This document shows, piece by piece, positions 7,769 through 17,400 of a stretch of DNA of 64,000 nt. The position numbers and the translations under genes were made by a program. The stretch comes from Nocardia rhizosphaerihabitans. GTDB lineage: Bacteria; Actinomycetota; Actinomycetes; Mycobacteriales; Mycobacteriaceae. The stretch covers positions 1,178,001-1,242,000 of the forward strand of contig NZ_BMNE01000001.1 of assembly GCF_014646295.1 (NCBI RefSeq), given 5' to 3'. A model generated the notes under the pieces. The model made no database searches. It had not been told where the DNA came from and saw only the letters and a list, made by a program, of their open reading frames with translations. The first letter of the stretch is position 1. Each line of letters starts with the position of its first letter.

Positions 7769-8035
7769 CCGCCGCCGAATTCGAAATATTACCCAGACAC
7801 GGCCACTGAACTGCGCATTCGCGCGATCGATACCGATCATTCACCGTTTCATCACGGTCGCATACCGGTTGCGTTCGAACACGCCCGCACATAACGCAAC
7901 AATTAGGTGTCGCTTGCTGTCGCCGCCTGTTGCCGCTGTGATCACCGTTCTACGGTTCAACCAACAGCTAACCGCCAGACAATCGAAAGGCTGCCCGGGA
8001 AAGCACGTCGGAACCCTGAACGAGGGAGACGGACC
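7769..8035. other. Intergenic region, nothing assigned
   Basis: 267 bases between the nitrobindin gene and a small exported protein, relatively A+T-rich at 7780-7950. It presumably holds the promoter of the small gene. No RNA gene or repeat was recognised. Confidence 0.35.
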
Positions 8036-8245
8036 ATGAGGCGTTCCACCCTGATCTTGACCACTGCCGGGATGATTCTGGGCGGCGCGGCCGCCATCGA
8101 CCTTCTCGAGGGCGCAGGCACCAATGCCGCACCCGAACCCGCCGCGAGCTACAACGTCTCGCACAACATGGCGACATCCCATTCCGAAAGCAGTTCCCTC
8201 GCGGTGGTGCGGGGCCTGCTGGCGACCGAGGCCCCCGCTCAATAG
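8036..8245 (+). CDS. Small exported hypothetical protein
   Basis: 69 residues beginning MRRSTLILTTAGMILGGAAA, a signal-peptide-like or membrane-anchoring N-terminus, followed by a short Ala/Ser-rich tail. No family was recognised. The ATG at 8036 follows a good Shine-Dalgarno (GAGGGAGA). Its 3' end overlaps the convergent penicillin-binding protein gene by 7 bases. It occupies the place where mycobacterial genomes carry other genes beside pbp, so it is accessory. Confidence 0.6.
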   Translation: MRRSTLILTTAGMILGGAAAIDLLEGAGTNAAPEPAASYNVSHNMATSHSESSSLAVVRGLLATEAPAQ

Positions 8246-10029
8246 CCGGGCGGCAGCGCGGCGAACATGTCCCGGGTGACGGCGACGGCATTGTCGGAGC
8301 TGCCACCCTTGACCAGCAGCGTCGCGAACGCCATATCCCCGCGGTAGCCGACGAACCACGAGTGCGACCCGCCGTCGACCTCGGCTTCGCCTGTCTTGCC
8401 GTATACCTCGCCTTGATCCCTGATTCGTTCGGCGGTGCCGCCGGTGACCACCATGCGCATCATCGAGCGCAGGCCGTCAACCACGGCCTGGTCGATCGCG
8501 GGTCGGTCACCGGTGATCTCGGTCGGCCGGCCCGCGATCAGATACGGCACCGGCGCCGATCCGTGCGCGACCGTCGCCGCCATCACCGCCATCCCGAACG
8601 GGCTCGTCACCACCCGGCCCTGGCCGATGCCGTCCTCGGCGCGCTGCACGAGTCCCTCCGCGGGCGGCACCGAACCAGACATGGTCGGCAGCCCCTCCAC
8701 CTTGTAGTCCTGGCCGATGCCGAGGCGGGCGGCGGCCTCGGTGAGCGCAGTGCTGTCGAGCCTGCTCGCCAGCCGCGCGAAGGTGGTGTTGCAGGACCGT
8801 TCGTAGGCGGTCGCCATCGGCACGTCGCCGACGGAGAAGAGGTTGTAGTTGGGGATCGTGCGCTCGCCGATGGTGGTGTGGCTCGGGCACGGCAGCACAG
8901 TCTCCGGCGTGGCAATGCCCGCCGCCATCGCGGCCGAGGCCGTCACCGTCTTGAAGATCGAGCCGGGCGGGTATTGACCGCTCGTCGCCACCGGGCCGTC
9001 CCGGTCGGCGTACTTGTTCTGGGCGACGGCGAGGATCGCGCCGGTCGACGGGCGGATCACCACCATCATGGTCTGCTCGGTGCGCAGGTCCACCGCGTGC
9101 TGCGCGGAGTTCTGCACGAACCGGTCGATACTCAGTGCGAACGAGGGAGCAGGCTGGGCCGGAACCTCGTGCAGCACATCGAGATCGGCGCCGTTGGCGT
9201 TGCGGGTGACCACGCTCCAGCCCGCCTTGCCGTCGACCTCGGCGATCACCGTCTTGCGGACCTGGGTCAGCAGGTCGGGCGCGAACTTGCGATCGGTGGG
9301 CACCATGTCCCACTCCTGGGTCAGGGTGACCCCGGGCAGGCCGATCAGTTCACCGCCGATGGTCTCGGCCTCGTACTCGTTGAGCAGGATCACCGAATAC
9401 GGGCCCTCGGCCTTGCGCGCGGCGGTCAGGATCGACTGCGGGGTATAGGCGACCGGATCGATCCGGCTCAGCGCGGCGGCGAGCGCCCCGGCCACCCGGT
9501 CGGGGTCGGCGGCCTTCGCGACATCGAATCGGACGCGGGACACCTTGCCCGGCACCAGGACATCGCTGCCCGCCGACTCGTTGACCCGCGCGCGCGGCGC
9601 CGGTGCGGTGCGCAGTTCCAGGGTCTGGGTGTCGCCGAGTTTGGGGTGGATGTCAGCCGAGGTCCAGCGGACCAGCCAGCGGCCACCGCTGCGGCCCATC
9701 TGCAGTTCGCCGGTATAGGTCCACTGGCGGCCCTTGGGCAGGGTCCAGGCGTAGGTGTAGTCGACCGTGGCGGTGTCGCCGCTGACGCGGGCGTCGCCGG
9801 TCCTGATCTCCAGCTTCTCGGCCTGTAGCGCCTGCCACGTCGAAGTCAGTGCGGCCGTTGCCTTCTCGGGCGAGCTGGTCAGCCCGGCGGCCGCGACGAG
9901 ATCGCGGTCGGCGAACGCCTCGGCGAAGGCGTCGGCCGCGGGCACCGGTCCCTGCGGGCCGGAGGAGCAGGCGGTCGCCGCCACCGCGAGGGCGGCCACC
10001 GCGAACGTGGTTACCATCCGTGTCCTCAT
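8239..10029 (-). CDS. Penicillin-binding lipoprotein (class B transpeptidase)
   Basis: 596 residues. A lipobox (AVAATACSS) at the N-terminus is followed by an NTF2-like MecA-N domain, a PBP dimerisation domain and a transpeptidase domain. The catalytic motifs are present: SxxK as PGSIFK (about residue 357), SxN as SCN (about 411) and KTG as YGKTGEAE (about 545). It should crosslink peptidoglycan outside the membrane. Homologous to M. tuberculosis Rv2864c, in the same order beside the GNAT and ispG genes. The ATG at 10029 is chosen because the frame upstream lacks coding character and the lipobox must be near the start. Confidence 0.92.
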   Translation of the reverse strand: MRTRMVTTFAVAALAVAATACSSGPQGPVPAADAFAEAFADRDLVAAAGLTSSPEKATAALTSTWQALQAEKLEIRTGDARVSGDTATVDYTYAWTLPKGRQWTYTGELQMGRSGGRWLVRWTSADIHPKLGDTQTLELRTAPAPRARVNESAGSDVLVPGKVSRVRFDVAKAADPDRVAGALAAALSRIDPVAYTPQSILTAARKAEGPYSVILLNEYEAETIGGELIGLPGVTLTQEWDMVPTDRKFAPDLLTQVRKTVIAEVDGKAGWSVVTRNANGADLDVLHEVPAQPAPSFALSIDRFVQNSAQHAVDLRTEQTMMVVIRPSTGAILAVAQNKYADRDGPVATSGQYPPGSIFKTVTASAAMAAGIATPETVLPCPSHTTIGERTIPNYNLFSVGDVPMATAYERSCNTTFARLASRLDSTALTEAAARLGIGQDYKVEGLPTMSGSVPPAEGLVQRAEDGIGQGRVVTSPFGMAVMAATVAHGSAPVPYLIAGRPTEITGDRPAIDQAVVDGLRSMMRMVVTGGTAERIRDQGEVYGKTGEAEVDGGSHSWFVGYRGDMAFATLLVKGGSSDNAVAVTRDMFAALPPGY

Positions 10030-10094
10030 CGGCACCGATCGTAGCGGCGACCGGGAGGCAAACCCCGGAGGACGGCGCCGTACACGCGGCGGAT

Positions 10095-10982
10095 TCAGTC
10101 GACGAGCACCGTGGCGAAGGTGGCGATCTGGCGGAAACCCACACGGCTGTAGGCACGTCGGGCGATCTGGTTGTAGTCGTTGACATACAGACTGGCCGTA
10201 CGTCCCGTCGCGACAACAGCATTCGCGACCGTGGCCGTGCCCGCCGTGCCGACGCCGGAGCCACGGAATTCGGGATGCACCCACACGCCCTGGATCTGGC
10301 CGGTCCGCCGCGAAAGCGCACCGATCTCCGCCTTGTAGACGACCACGCCGTCCTCGAAACGTGCCCAGGCCCTTCCTGATTCGATCAGGCTCTTGATCCG
10401 GCGCCGGTAGCCACGGCCACCGTCGCCCGCGCGCGGGTCGACACCGACCTCCTCGATGAACATCGCGATCGCGGCGGTCAGGTAGCGATCGATCTCGTCG
10501 GGCCTGACCCGGCGCACTCCGGCGTCGGGCCGGGCCAGCGCGGGCGAGGCGAGCGCGAGCAGCGGCTGATCGGCGCGCAGATCCCGGGCGGGTCCCCACT
10601 TGGGCAGCAGCAGTTCCCACAGCGGCAGCGCGAGTTCCTGCCTGCCGACCACCGAGGAACACACCCGCGGCCAGCGCGCCGCGCGTTCGGCGAACGCCCG
10701 AAGGGCCTGCTGGTCACCGCGCAGCGGCATCAGGTTCGCGCCGGAGAAGCACAGCGAGTCCGCTGGCCCGCCGCGGCTCCACAACTCGCCGAGACCGGAG
10801 CGCGCGTCCAGACCGAACTCCTGGACCCGGGCGGCGATCATGCAGGAGGCCACCGGGTCTGCGTCCAGGACACGCAGCACCTCGGCCAGATCTCGGACGG
10901 ACACCGGGCGCGCTGGCGCGGTTTTGGACCGTCGCGTCGGCTCCAGCAGACTCCGCACGGCACCAGCCTGCCACGAAAGCAC
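10095..10982 (-). CDS. DUF4081-GNAT family N-acetyltransferase
   Basis: 295 residues. The N-terminal half is the DUF4081 domain, and the C-terminal half (from about 150) is a GNAT fold with the acetyl-CoA-binding loop seen in VHPEFRGSGVGTAGTATVAN and a closing NDYNQIARRAYSRVGF segment. The substrate is unknown. This is the Rv2867c orthologue by position, between pbp and ispG. The start is a GTG at 10982; the ispG stop lies 54 bases upstream, so it could be the next gene of that transcript. Confidence 0.87.
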   Translation of the reverse strand: MLSWQAGAVRSLLEPTRRSKTAPARPVSVRDLAEVLRVLDADPVASCMIAARVQEFGLDARSGLGELWSRGGPADSLCFSGANLMPLRGDQQALRAFAERAARWPRVCSSVVGRQELALPLWELLLPKWGPARDLRADQPLLALASPALARPDAGVRRVRPDEIDRYLTAAIAMFIEEVGVDPRAGDGGRGYRRRIKSLIESGRAWARFEDGVVVYKAEIGALSRRTGQIQGVWVHPEFRGSGVGTAGTATVANAVVATGRTASLYVNDYNQIARRAYSRVGFRQIATFATVLVD

Positions 10983-11036
10983 GCCGAGCGGTACGGGTCC
11001 GCGGAATCCGACGCCCGAGCGTGAAGGCCGGAGAAC

Positions 11037-12191
11037 TCAGCCGACGGTGACGACCGGCTCGGCGCCGGGCTGTTCGCCCATCTCCTCGGCGATGCGCATC
11101 GCCTCTTCGATCAGCGTCTCCACGATCTGAGCTTCCGGTACGGTCTTGATGACCTCGCCCTTGACGAAGATCTGGCCCTTGCCGTTGCCCGAGGCGACAC
11201 CGAGATCGGCCTCACGCGCCTCGCCGGGACCGTTCACGACGCAGCCCATCACCGCGACGCGCAACGGCACCTCGAGCCCGTCCAGGCCCGCGGCGACCGC
11301 GTCGGCGAGGGTGTAGACGTCGACCTGCGCGCGTCCGCACGACGGGCACGACACGATCTCGAGCTTGCGCGGGCGCAGATTCAGCGACTGCAGGATCTGG
11401 CCGCCGACCTTGACCTCCTCGGCGGGCGGCGCCGACAGCGAGACCCGGATCGTGTCACCGATGCCCTCGCTGAGCAGCGCACCGAAGGCCACCGCCGACT
11501 TGATCGTGCCCTGGAACGCCGGGCCGGCCTCGGTGACGCCGAGGTGCAGCGGGTAATCGCTCTGCGCGGCCAGCTGCCGGTATGCCTCCACCATGATCAC
11601 CGGGTCGTTGTGCTTGACCGAGATCTTGATGTCGCCGAAGCCGTGGTCCTCGAACAGGCTCGCCTCCCACAGCGCCGACTCGACGAGCGCCTCGGGGGTG
11701 GCCTTGCCGTACTTCTCCAGCATCCGCTTGTCCAGCGAACCGGCGTTGACGCCGATGCGGATCGGGATGCCCGCGGCGCCCGCGGCCTTGGCGACCTCGC
11801 CGACGCGGCCGTCGAATTCCTTGATGTTGCCCGGGTTCACCCGGACCGCGGCGCACCCGGCGTCGATCGCGGCGAAGATGTAGCGCGGCTGGAAATGGAT
11901 GTCGGCGATCACCGGGATCTGCGACTTCTTCGCGATCGTGGCGAGCGCGTCGGCGTCCTCCTGGCGCGGACACGCCACCCGGACGATGTCGCAGCCCGAC
12001 GCGGTCAGCTCGGCGATCTGCTGCAGCGTCGCGTTGATGTCGTGGGTCTTGGTGGTGGTCATCGACTGCACCGAAATGGGCGAGTCACTGCCGACGCCGA
12101 CATTGCCCACCGTGAGCTGGCGGGTCTTGCGCCGCGGTGCGAGAACAGCAGCGGGGGCGGCGGGCATCCCCAATCCGATTGTGCTGGTCAC
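11037..12191 (-). CDS. ispG: 4-hydroxy-3-methylbut-2-enyl diphosphate synthase
   Basis: 384-residue IspG/GcpE, the [4Fe-4S] enzyme that converts MEcPP to HMBPP in the MEP isoprenoid pathway. The N-terminal TIM-barrel is clear ([37 protein letters not shown]), and the C-terminal cluster ligands are in SCPSCGR and [14 protein letters not shown] start at 12191. It lies downstream of rip1 and dxr; dxr and ispG are two steps of the same pathway in one co-directional group, as in mycobacteria. Confidence 0.98.
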   Translation of the reverse strand: MTSTIGLGMPAAPAAVLAPRRKTRQLTVGNVGVGSDSPISVQSMTTTKTHDINATLQQIAELTASGCDIVRVACPRQEDADALATIAKKSQIPVIADIHFQPRYIFAAIDAGCAAVRVNPGNIKEFDGRVGEVAKAAGAAGIPIRIGVNAGSLDKRMLEKYGKATPEALVESALWEASLFEDHGFGDIKISVKHNDPVIMVEAYRQLAAQSDYPLHLGVTEAGPAFQGTIKSAVAFGALLSEGIGDTIRVSLSAPPAEEVKVGGQILQSLNLRPRKLEIVSCPSCGRAQVDVYTLADAVAAGLDGLEVPLRVAVMGCVVNGPGEAREADLGVASGNGKGQIFVKGEVIKTVPEAQIVETLIEEAMRIAEEMGEQPGAEPVVTVG

Positions 12192-12306
12192 GTTCGGCTG
12201 CCTTCTTTCGTACGTGTGTCGATTCGACCGGGATTGTTGTTGCCGAGCTTAGTCGCGCCGGTACCCGCTACGCCCTGTGAGGGGCACGACAGCGGGTGGA
12301 CGCGGG

Positions 12307-13503
12307 TCAGGGTAGGCGGATCGGGTTGACGATGTCGGCGGCCAAGGTCAGCAGCATGAACGCACCACCGATCACCACCGCCACATACGTCACGGGGAGC
12401 AGTTTCAGATAGTCCACCGGACCGGCAGGGGCCTTGCCGCGCCACGACCGGATCGTATCCCTGGCCTTCTCGTAGAGCACGACCGCGATGTGCCCGCCGT
12501 CGAGCGGGAGCAGCGGCAGCAGGTTGAACGCGCCGAGGAAGAAGTTCAGGCTGGCCAGGACCAGGATGAACATGCCCCACAGGCCACGTTCGGCGGTCTC
12601 GCCGCCGATGCGGCTGGCGCCGTAGACGCTGACCGGGGTCTCCGGGTCGCGCTCGCCACCGGTGACCGCCTCCCACAGCGCCGATACCTTCTGGGGCATC
12701 TTCGCCAGCGACTTCACCGTCTCGATGAAGAAATCGCCGGTGAACGAGATGGTGGCCGGGATCGCGGCGAGCGGGCCGTACTGCTGGGGCTCCGCGAAGT
12801 CCGGGCCGACACCGACCGCGCTCACCTCGCGGCTGGGGCCCTCCTTCGGGTACCGCATCGTGCGTTCCGGGGTCACCGGCACGGTGAGTGTCTTGCCGTC
12901 GCGCTCGATCGTGTAGATGAAGGTGCCGGTCTGCTTCTGGGTCTCGGCCTGGAACTGCACCCAGGTCGTCACCGGCACACCGTTCACAGCGGTCACCACG
13001 TCGCCGCGCTGCAGACCGGCCCGCTGCGCCGGACCCGCGCCGACACACGGCTGCATCGTCTGGTCGGGGTTCTGCTGGGCGACGCAGCTCATCGAGCCGA
13101 GCGAGGTCGCCGGGGGCTGCTCGAGCTGCGGCAGGCCCCAGCCGATCGCCAGGACGACCAGCAGCACGAAGCCGAGCAGGAAGTTCATCGCGATACCGCC
13201 GAACATCACGACCAGGCGCTTCCAGGTCGACTGGCGATACATCGCCCGGTCGACCTCTTCGGGCTCGAGCTCGTCGAGCGCGGTCATGCCCGCGATGTCG
13301 CAGAAGCCGCCGAGCGGCAGTGCCTTGAGGCCGTACTCGGTCTCACCACGGCGGAACGAGAACACCTTGGGTCCGAAACCGATGAAGTAGCGGCGCACCT
13401 TCATGCCGGTGGCCTGCGCCGCCCACATGTGCCCGCACTCGTGCAGCGCGATCGAGATCGTGATACCGAGGGCGAACAGCGCGAACCCCAGCGCGAATAC
13501 CAT
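12307..13503 (-). CDS. rip1: Site-2 intramembrane metalloprotease Rip1/RseP (M50)
   Basis: 398 residues. The zinc motif HECGH lies in the first membrane segment, a PDZ domain occupies about 130-230, and the C-terminal NLLPLLPLDGGH motif supplies the third metal ligand. It cleaves membrane-embedded anti-sigma factors or other substrates after site-1 cleavage. It sits between dxr and ispG exactly as Rv2869c does. The 27-base gap to dxr supports an operon. Confidence 0.95.
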   Translation of the reverse strand: MVFALGFALFALGITISIALHECGHMWAAQATGMKVRRYFIGFGPKVFSFRRGETEYGLKALPLGGFCDIAGMTALDELEPEEVDRAMYRQSTWKRLVVMFGGIAMNFLLGFVLLVVLAIGWGLPQLEQPPATSLGSMSCVAQQNPDQTMQPCVGAGPAQRAGLQRGDVVTAVNGVPVTTWVQFQAETQKQTGTFIYTIERDGKTLTVPVTPERTMRYPKEGPSREVSAVGVGPDFAEPQQYGPLAAIPATISFTGDFFIETVKSLAKMPQKVSALWEAVTGGERDPETPVSVYGASRIGGETAERGLWGMFILVLASLNFFLGAFNLLPLLPLDGGHIAVVLYEKARDTIRSWRGKAPAGPVDYLKLLPVTYVAVVIGGAFMLLTLAADIVNPIRLP

Positions 13504-13530
13504 CTGGCTCCTGTGTCGATTCGCGTCGTG

Positions 13531-14712
13531 TCAGGACGCGATGATTTCCGTGGCGTAATGCCGTGCCCAGCGGTCGGCCGCGAGGACGTCGTCCAGGGTA
13601 TCGGGTTCCGCCTGCCAGCGATCGGCGGCCTCTACCGCCTGTGTGACGGTGCGCACGATCGCGGGGAAGCTGATCTTGCCGTCGAGGAAGGCTTGCACCG
13701 CCACCTCGTTGGCGGCGTTGTAGACGGCGGTGACGCTGCCGCCCGCCTCGCCCGCCTGCCTGGCCAGGCGCACGGCGGGGAAGACCTTGTCGTCGACCGG
13801 TTCGAACGTCCAGGTCGACGCGGTGCCGAAGTCGCACGCGGCGGCCGCGCCGGGGACCCGGTCGGGCCAGCCCAGGGCCAGGGCGATGGGCAGTTTCATG
13901 TCCGGCGGGCTGGCCTGGGCGAGGGTGGAGCCGTCGGTGAAGGTGACCATGGAGTGCACGATCGACTGCGGGTGCACGGTGACGTCGATGCGGTCGTAGG
14001 GGACGCCGAAGAGCAGGTGGGTCTCGATCAGCTCGAGGCCCTTGTTCACCAGCGACGCCGAGTTGAGGGTGTTCATCGGACCCATCGACCAGGTCGGGTG
14101 GGTCTTGGCCTCGGCGGGGTTCACCGATTCGAGCATCTCGGCGGTCCAGCCGCGGAACGGACCGCCCGACGCGGTGAGGACCAGGCGCGCGACCTCCTCG
14201 GCGCGACCGCCGCGCAGACATTGCGCGAGTGCGGAATGTTCGGAATCGACCGGGACGATCTGGCCCGGCGCGGCCGCGCGGGTCACCAGGGAACCGCCGG
14301 CGACGAGGGATTCCTTGTTGGCCAGCGCGAGCCGGGTCCCCGCCTCCAGGGTGGCCAGGGTCGGTCCGAGACCCAGCGAGCCGACCAGCGCGTTGAGCAC
14401 GACATCGGCTTCGGTGCGGCGCACGAGTTCGGTCGCGGCCTCGGGGCCACCGAGCTCGAGGCCGAGCGCCTGCGCGGCGACAGGGTCGGCGACGGCGACA
14501 TTGCGGGTGCCGGTGGCCGCCATCTGCTCCGCGAGCAGGGCGGTGTTGCCACCGCGCGCGGCGAGGCCGACCACCTCGAAGCGGTCGGGGTTGGCGGCGA
14601 TCACCTCGAGCGCCTGGGTACCGATCGAACCGGTACTGCCGAGGAGCAGCACCTTGACCCGGTCGGCGGACGTGGAGCGGCCTTGTGCGGCACGCGTTGC
14701 TGGGTGGGACAC
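13531..14712 (-). CDS. dxr: 1-deoxy-D-xylulose 5-phosphate reductoisomerase
   Basis: 393-residue Dxr, which makes MEP from DXP with NADPH and a divalent metal. The NADPH motif [14 protein letters not shown] is near the N-terminus, and the active-site segments [22 protein letters not shown] and the [10 protein letters not shown] loop are visible. The GTG at 14712 ([10 protein letters not shown]) is preferred; the open frame continues upstream but overlaps the divergent promoter region. First gene of dxr-rip1-ispG. Confidence 0.97.
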   Translation of the reverse strand: MSHPATRAAQGRSTSADRVKVLLLGSTGSIGTQALEVIAANPDRFEVVGLAARGGNTALLAEQMAATGTRNVAVADPVAAQALGLELGGPEAATELVRRTEADVVLNALVGSLGLGPTLATLEAGTRLALANKESLVAGGSLVTRAAAPGQIVPVDSEHSALAQCLRGGRAEEVARLVLTASGGPFRGWTAEMLESVNPAEAKTHPTWSMGPMNTLNSASLVNKGLELIETHLLFGVPYDRIDVTVHPQSIVHSMVTFTDGSTLAQASPPDMKLPIALALGWPDRVPGAAAACDFGTASTWTFEPVDDKVFPAVRLARQAGEAGGSVTAVYNAANEVAVQAFLDGKISFPAIVRTVTQAVEAADRWQAEPDTLDDVLAADRWARHYATEIIAS

Positions 14713-14807
14713 GGCCCCATTGTGGCAGGGCTGCTGGCTACGACGGACGGTCGTATGCCACGATATGACCACTCGCCCAACCAGAACTCGAGCCCTAAGG
14801 AGCGATC

Positions 14808-15077
14808 GTGGCCGCCACGGACCTCGAATCAGCCAGCACCGAGCGCGCCGTCGCCACCAGCGTCGACCCCGCCGAGGTGCCCTCGGCCGCATGGGGCTGG
14901 AGCGGTGAGTCGCGCAAGACCTTCCGCATCGCGGGCTGGGTCGTCGTCGTGGCCCTGCTCGGCATGACCATCGGCAACCACCAGGGCCACGTGGAGGACA
15001 TATTCCTCATCGGCCTGGCCGGTCTGCTCGCGGCGATCATGGTCGTCGACTCGCTGACCCGGCGCGTCCCGAGGTAG
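14808..15077 (+). CDS. DUF2631 small membrane protein
   Basis: 89 residues with a soluble N-terminus and two hydrophobic helices ([16 protein letters not shown] and [16 protein letters not shown]), hence an integral membrane protein. It matches the actinobacterial DUF2631 family (Rv2876 by position). GTG start with Shine-Dalgarno AAGGAG five bases upstream. It is divergent from dxr and followed by an intrinsic terminator. Function unknown. Confidence 0.85.
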   Translation: MAATDLESASTERAVATSVDPAEVPSAAWGWSGESRKTFRIAGWVVVVALLGMTIGNHQGHVEDIFLIGLAGLLAAIMVVDSLTRRVPR

Positions 15078-15096
15078 TACTTCGGCACGAAACCTC

Positions 15097-15135
15097 CGCC
15101 TGCGGCCCGCAATCAATTTGCGCCGCAGGCGTTTT
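15097..15135. terminator. Bidirectional intrinsic terminator
   Basis: Inverted repeat CGCCTGCGGC (15097-15106) and GCCGCAGGCG (15122-15131), followed by TTTT on the plus strand. It lies 20 bases after the DUF2631 stop and between the convergent DUF2631 and LysR genes, so it can serve both. Confidence 0.78.
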
Positions 15136-15148
15136 CGTGTGTCCGGAG

Positions 15149-16114
15149 TCAGCGACCGCGCCGGGCGCCGGGCTTGCGTCCCTTGCCCTGACGCGCGGGC
15201 TGCTGCTTGGCCGCCGGCTTCTTGGCGGTGGTCTTGCGCGCGGGTTTCGCCGCGGCGCGCCGCTCCGGTTCCGCGGCGGCGACACCGCGGGAACTGTTCG
15301 CCGAGCGGCCGCGCACGATGCCGACGAACTCCTCGAGCAGTTCGCTGTCGGTGCCGGCGGGCCACGCGAGCGCGATCTCGGTGAACTCGGTGTCGCTGAT
15401 CGGGCGGTACACCAGATCGCGGCGATGATGCAGCCGCGCGATCGACTGCGGCACGATCGTGGCGCCGCCGACCGCGGCGACCAGCGCGAGCGTGTCGACG
15501 GCCTGGTCGATGTCGCTGCCGTCCTGGAGGTGTTCCTCGGCCAGATCGGCCGGGCTGATCGTCTCCAGCAGCGAGAGCGCGTCGTCCTTCTGCACGACCG
15601 CGACCGGTGTCTCCTGCCACAGCGGGATCGCGTTCATCGCCGTCCGGTCGATCGGCAACCGGACAAAGCACAGATCGATCCGGCCCTCGCGCAGCGCGGC
15701 CTCCTGCTCCCCCTGCGCGACCCCGACGACCTCGAGCGGATGATCCGGCAACCGGTCGCCCCAGATCCGCGCCCACTTCGACACGGTGACACCGGGCACG
15801 AACCCGACCCGCAGACTCGCGGGCGCTTCCGGCTTCTGCTCGCGCTCGGCCTGCTCCTGTGCGCTGATCAGCGCCCTGGCATGAGTCAGCAGTTCCGCGC
15901 CGTCCTCGGTCAGCTGGGTGGGCGAGGCGCCAGGCACGAAAACCCTTGTCCCGAGCTCGTTCTCCAGCTCGATGACGGTGGCGCTCAGGGCCTGCCGGGA
16001 GATCCGCAAACCCTTCGCGGCCCGCGCGAAATGCAGTTCCTCGGCGACCGCGACGAAGCGACGCAGCCGGGCGAGGTCGATGGAGTCGGCGGCGGTGACA
16101 TCGAAGTCGCTCAT
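15149..16114 (-). CDS. LysR-family regulator with lysine/arginine-rich tail
   Basis: 321 residues. A LysR winged helix-turn-helix fills residues 10-75 (FARAAKGLRISRQALSATVI) and a LysR substrate-binding domain follows to about 260. The last about 35 residues are a low-complexity basic tail (AAKPARKTTAKKPAAK and onward) resembling the PAKKA-type tails of actinobacterial nucleoid proteins such as Hlp/HupB. Such a tail is not part of the standard LysR architecture and should add non-specific DNA affinity. It lies 43 bases downstream of the kinase gene on the same strand. Confidence 0.88.
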   Translation of the reverse strand: MSDFDVTAADSIDLARLRRFVAVAEELHFARAAKGLRISRQALSATVIELENELGTRVFVPGASPTQLTEDGAELLTHARALISAQEQAEREQKPEAPASLRVGFVPGVTVSKWARIWGDRLPDHPLEVVGVAQGEQEAALREGRIDLCFVRLPIDRTAMNAIPLWQETPVAVVQKDDALSLLETISPADLAEEHLQDGSDIDQAVDTLALVAAVGGATIVPQSIARLHHRRDLVYRPISDTEFTEIALAWPAGTDSELLEEFVGIVRGRSANSSRGVAAAEPERRAAAKPARKTTAKKPAAKQQPARQGKGRKPGARRGR

Positions 16115-16157
16115 TCTGACCAGAATATGGCACCCGCCACGGCGGCCTGCCGCCCGA

Positions 16158-17293
16158 TCACAGGTTCGACAGCAACCAGACCACGCCGATGACCGACCCG
16201 ATGACGGCGATCCAGATCAGGAAGGTGCCGAACATCGATCCCCACCCGCCGCGCGACGGCGCCGGATACGGTGCCTGCGGCCGCACCGGCGGCCGCTGCT
16301 GCCAGGCCGCGGGGGCGACGGGACGAGGCGTCATCGGCTGGTACGGATTCACCGGCGCGGGACGCGGGACGCCCGGCACGTGGACCGGGCTCATCGGCGT
16401 CATCCCGACGAACGGCTGGGCGTGCGCCCCCGACGTGGGTGCCACCGTCGGCCTCGCACCGGTGGTCCCGGTGCGCAGTGCCCGCTGCACGGCGTCGACG
16501 AACTCCTCACACGAGGTGAACCGGTCGGCGGGGCGCTTGGCGAGCGCTCGGGCCATCACGGCGTCGAGCACCGGGGGCAGCCCGGCCCGGCGGGGGCTCA
16601 CCGGCGGTGGCGGCGCCTGTAGATGCCCGGTGATGACGGCGGCCGGGCTCGCGGCCTCGTACGGCGCGGTGCGGTCAGCAGCGAGAACAGCGTGCAGGCC
16701 AGCGCGTACTGGTCGGCGCGGTGATCGAGGGCGACGCCGGTGAGCTGCTCAGGCGCGGCGTAGGCGAGCGTGGCCGTGAACGACCCGGTCTCGGTCAGGT
16801 GACCGGAGTCGTCGCGCAGCCGGGCGATCCCGAAATCGGTGAGATACACCCTCTCCTGGCTGTTGGACCGCGCCAGCAGGATATTGGCCGGCTTCACATC
16901 GCGGTGCAGGACACCCGCGCGGTGGGCGTAGTCCAACGCGGCGGCGGTCTCGCCGATGATCTGCACCGCCCGCTCCGGCGGCAGGGTCCGCGGATCCAGC
17001 GTGGAGGCGTCGACCCCGTCGATGTACTGCATGCTGATCCACAGCTGGTCGCCCTCGACGCCGCGGTCGAAGACGGTCACGATATTCGGATGGTCGAGCT
17101 GGGCGACCAGGTCGGCTTCCCGCTCGAACCTGGCCCTGATCTCCTTGTCGGAGTACAGCTCTTGATTCAGCAGCTTCAGCGCGGTCCACCGCGGCAGCCG
17201 CGGATGCCTGGCCAGGTACACCGACCCCATCCCGCCACGACCCAGCTGCCGGTCGATCGTGTATCCGGCGAACACCGTCCCGTCAGAAACCAC
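16158..17293 (-). pseudogene. Membrane Ser/Thr protein kinase, frameshifted by one base
   Basis: PknB-type kinase. The first frame has the glycine loop GRGGMGSVY, catalytic lysine (ALKLL), [11 protein letters not shown] (TDFGIAR) and APE (AAPEQL) motifs. At about 16671-16673 the frame breaks: continuing in frame gives arginine/proline-rich missense to 16598, whereas adding one base restores [20 protein letters not shown] and then a Pro-rich linker and a C-terminal membrane helix (FLIWIAVIGSVIGVVWLL) ending at 16158. So one base is missing, by mutation or sequencing error. The GTG at 17293 with GGGGG upstream is preferred; a TTG at 17341 is possible. Confidence 0.8.
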
Positions 17294-17400
17294 TCTGACC
17301 CCCGAATCTCGCTCGTCGTCCGACGGGCTGGACCCTACCAAAACGCCGTTCGTGCCGTCGTGCGCATTGCCCGCGGGGCAGCGGGTCGCCGCATCCAGGA

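Noticed and set aside
8239..10662. 807-codon version of the penicillin-binding protein
   Set aside because: The extra 210 codons overlap the GNAT gene out of frame and would bury the signal peptide and lipobox.
12490..14967. 825-codon plus-strand frame over rip1 and dxr
   Set aside because: Entirely opposite two certain genes; composition rich in Arg, Gly and Asp as expected for an antisense shadow.
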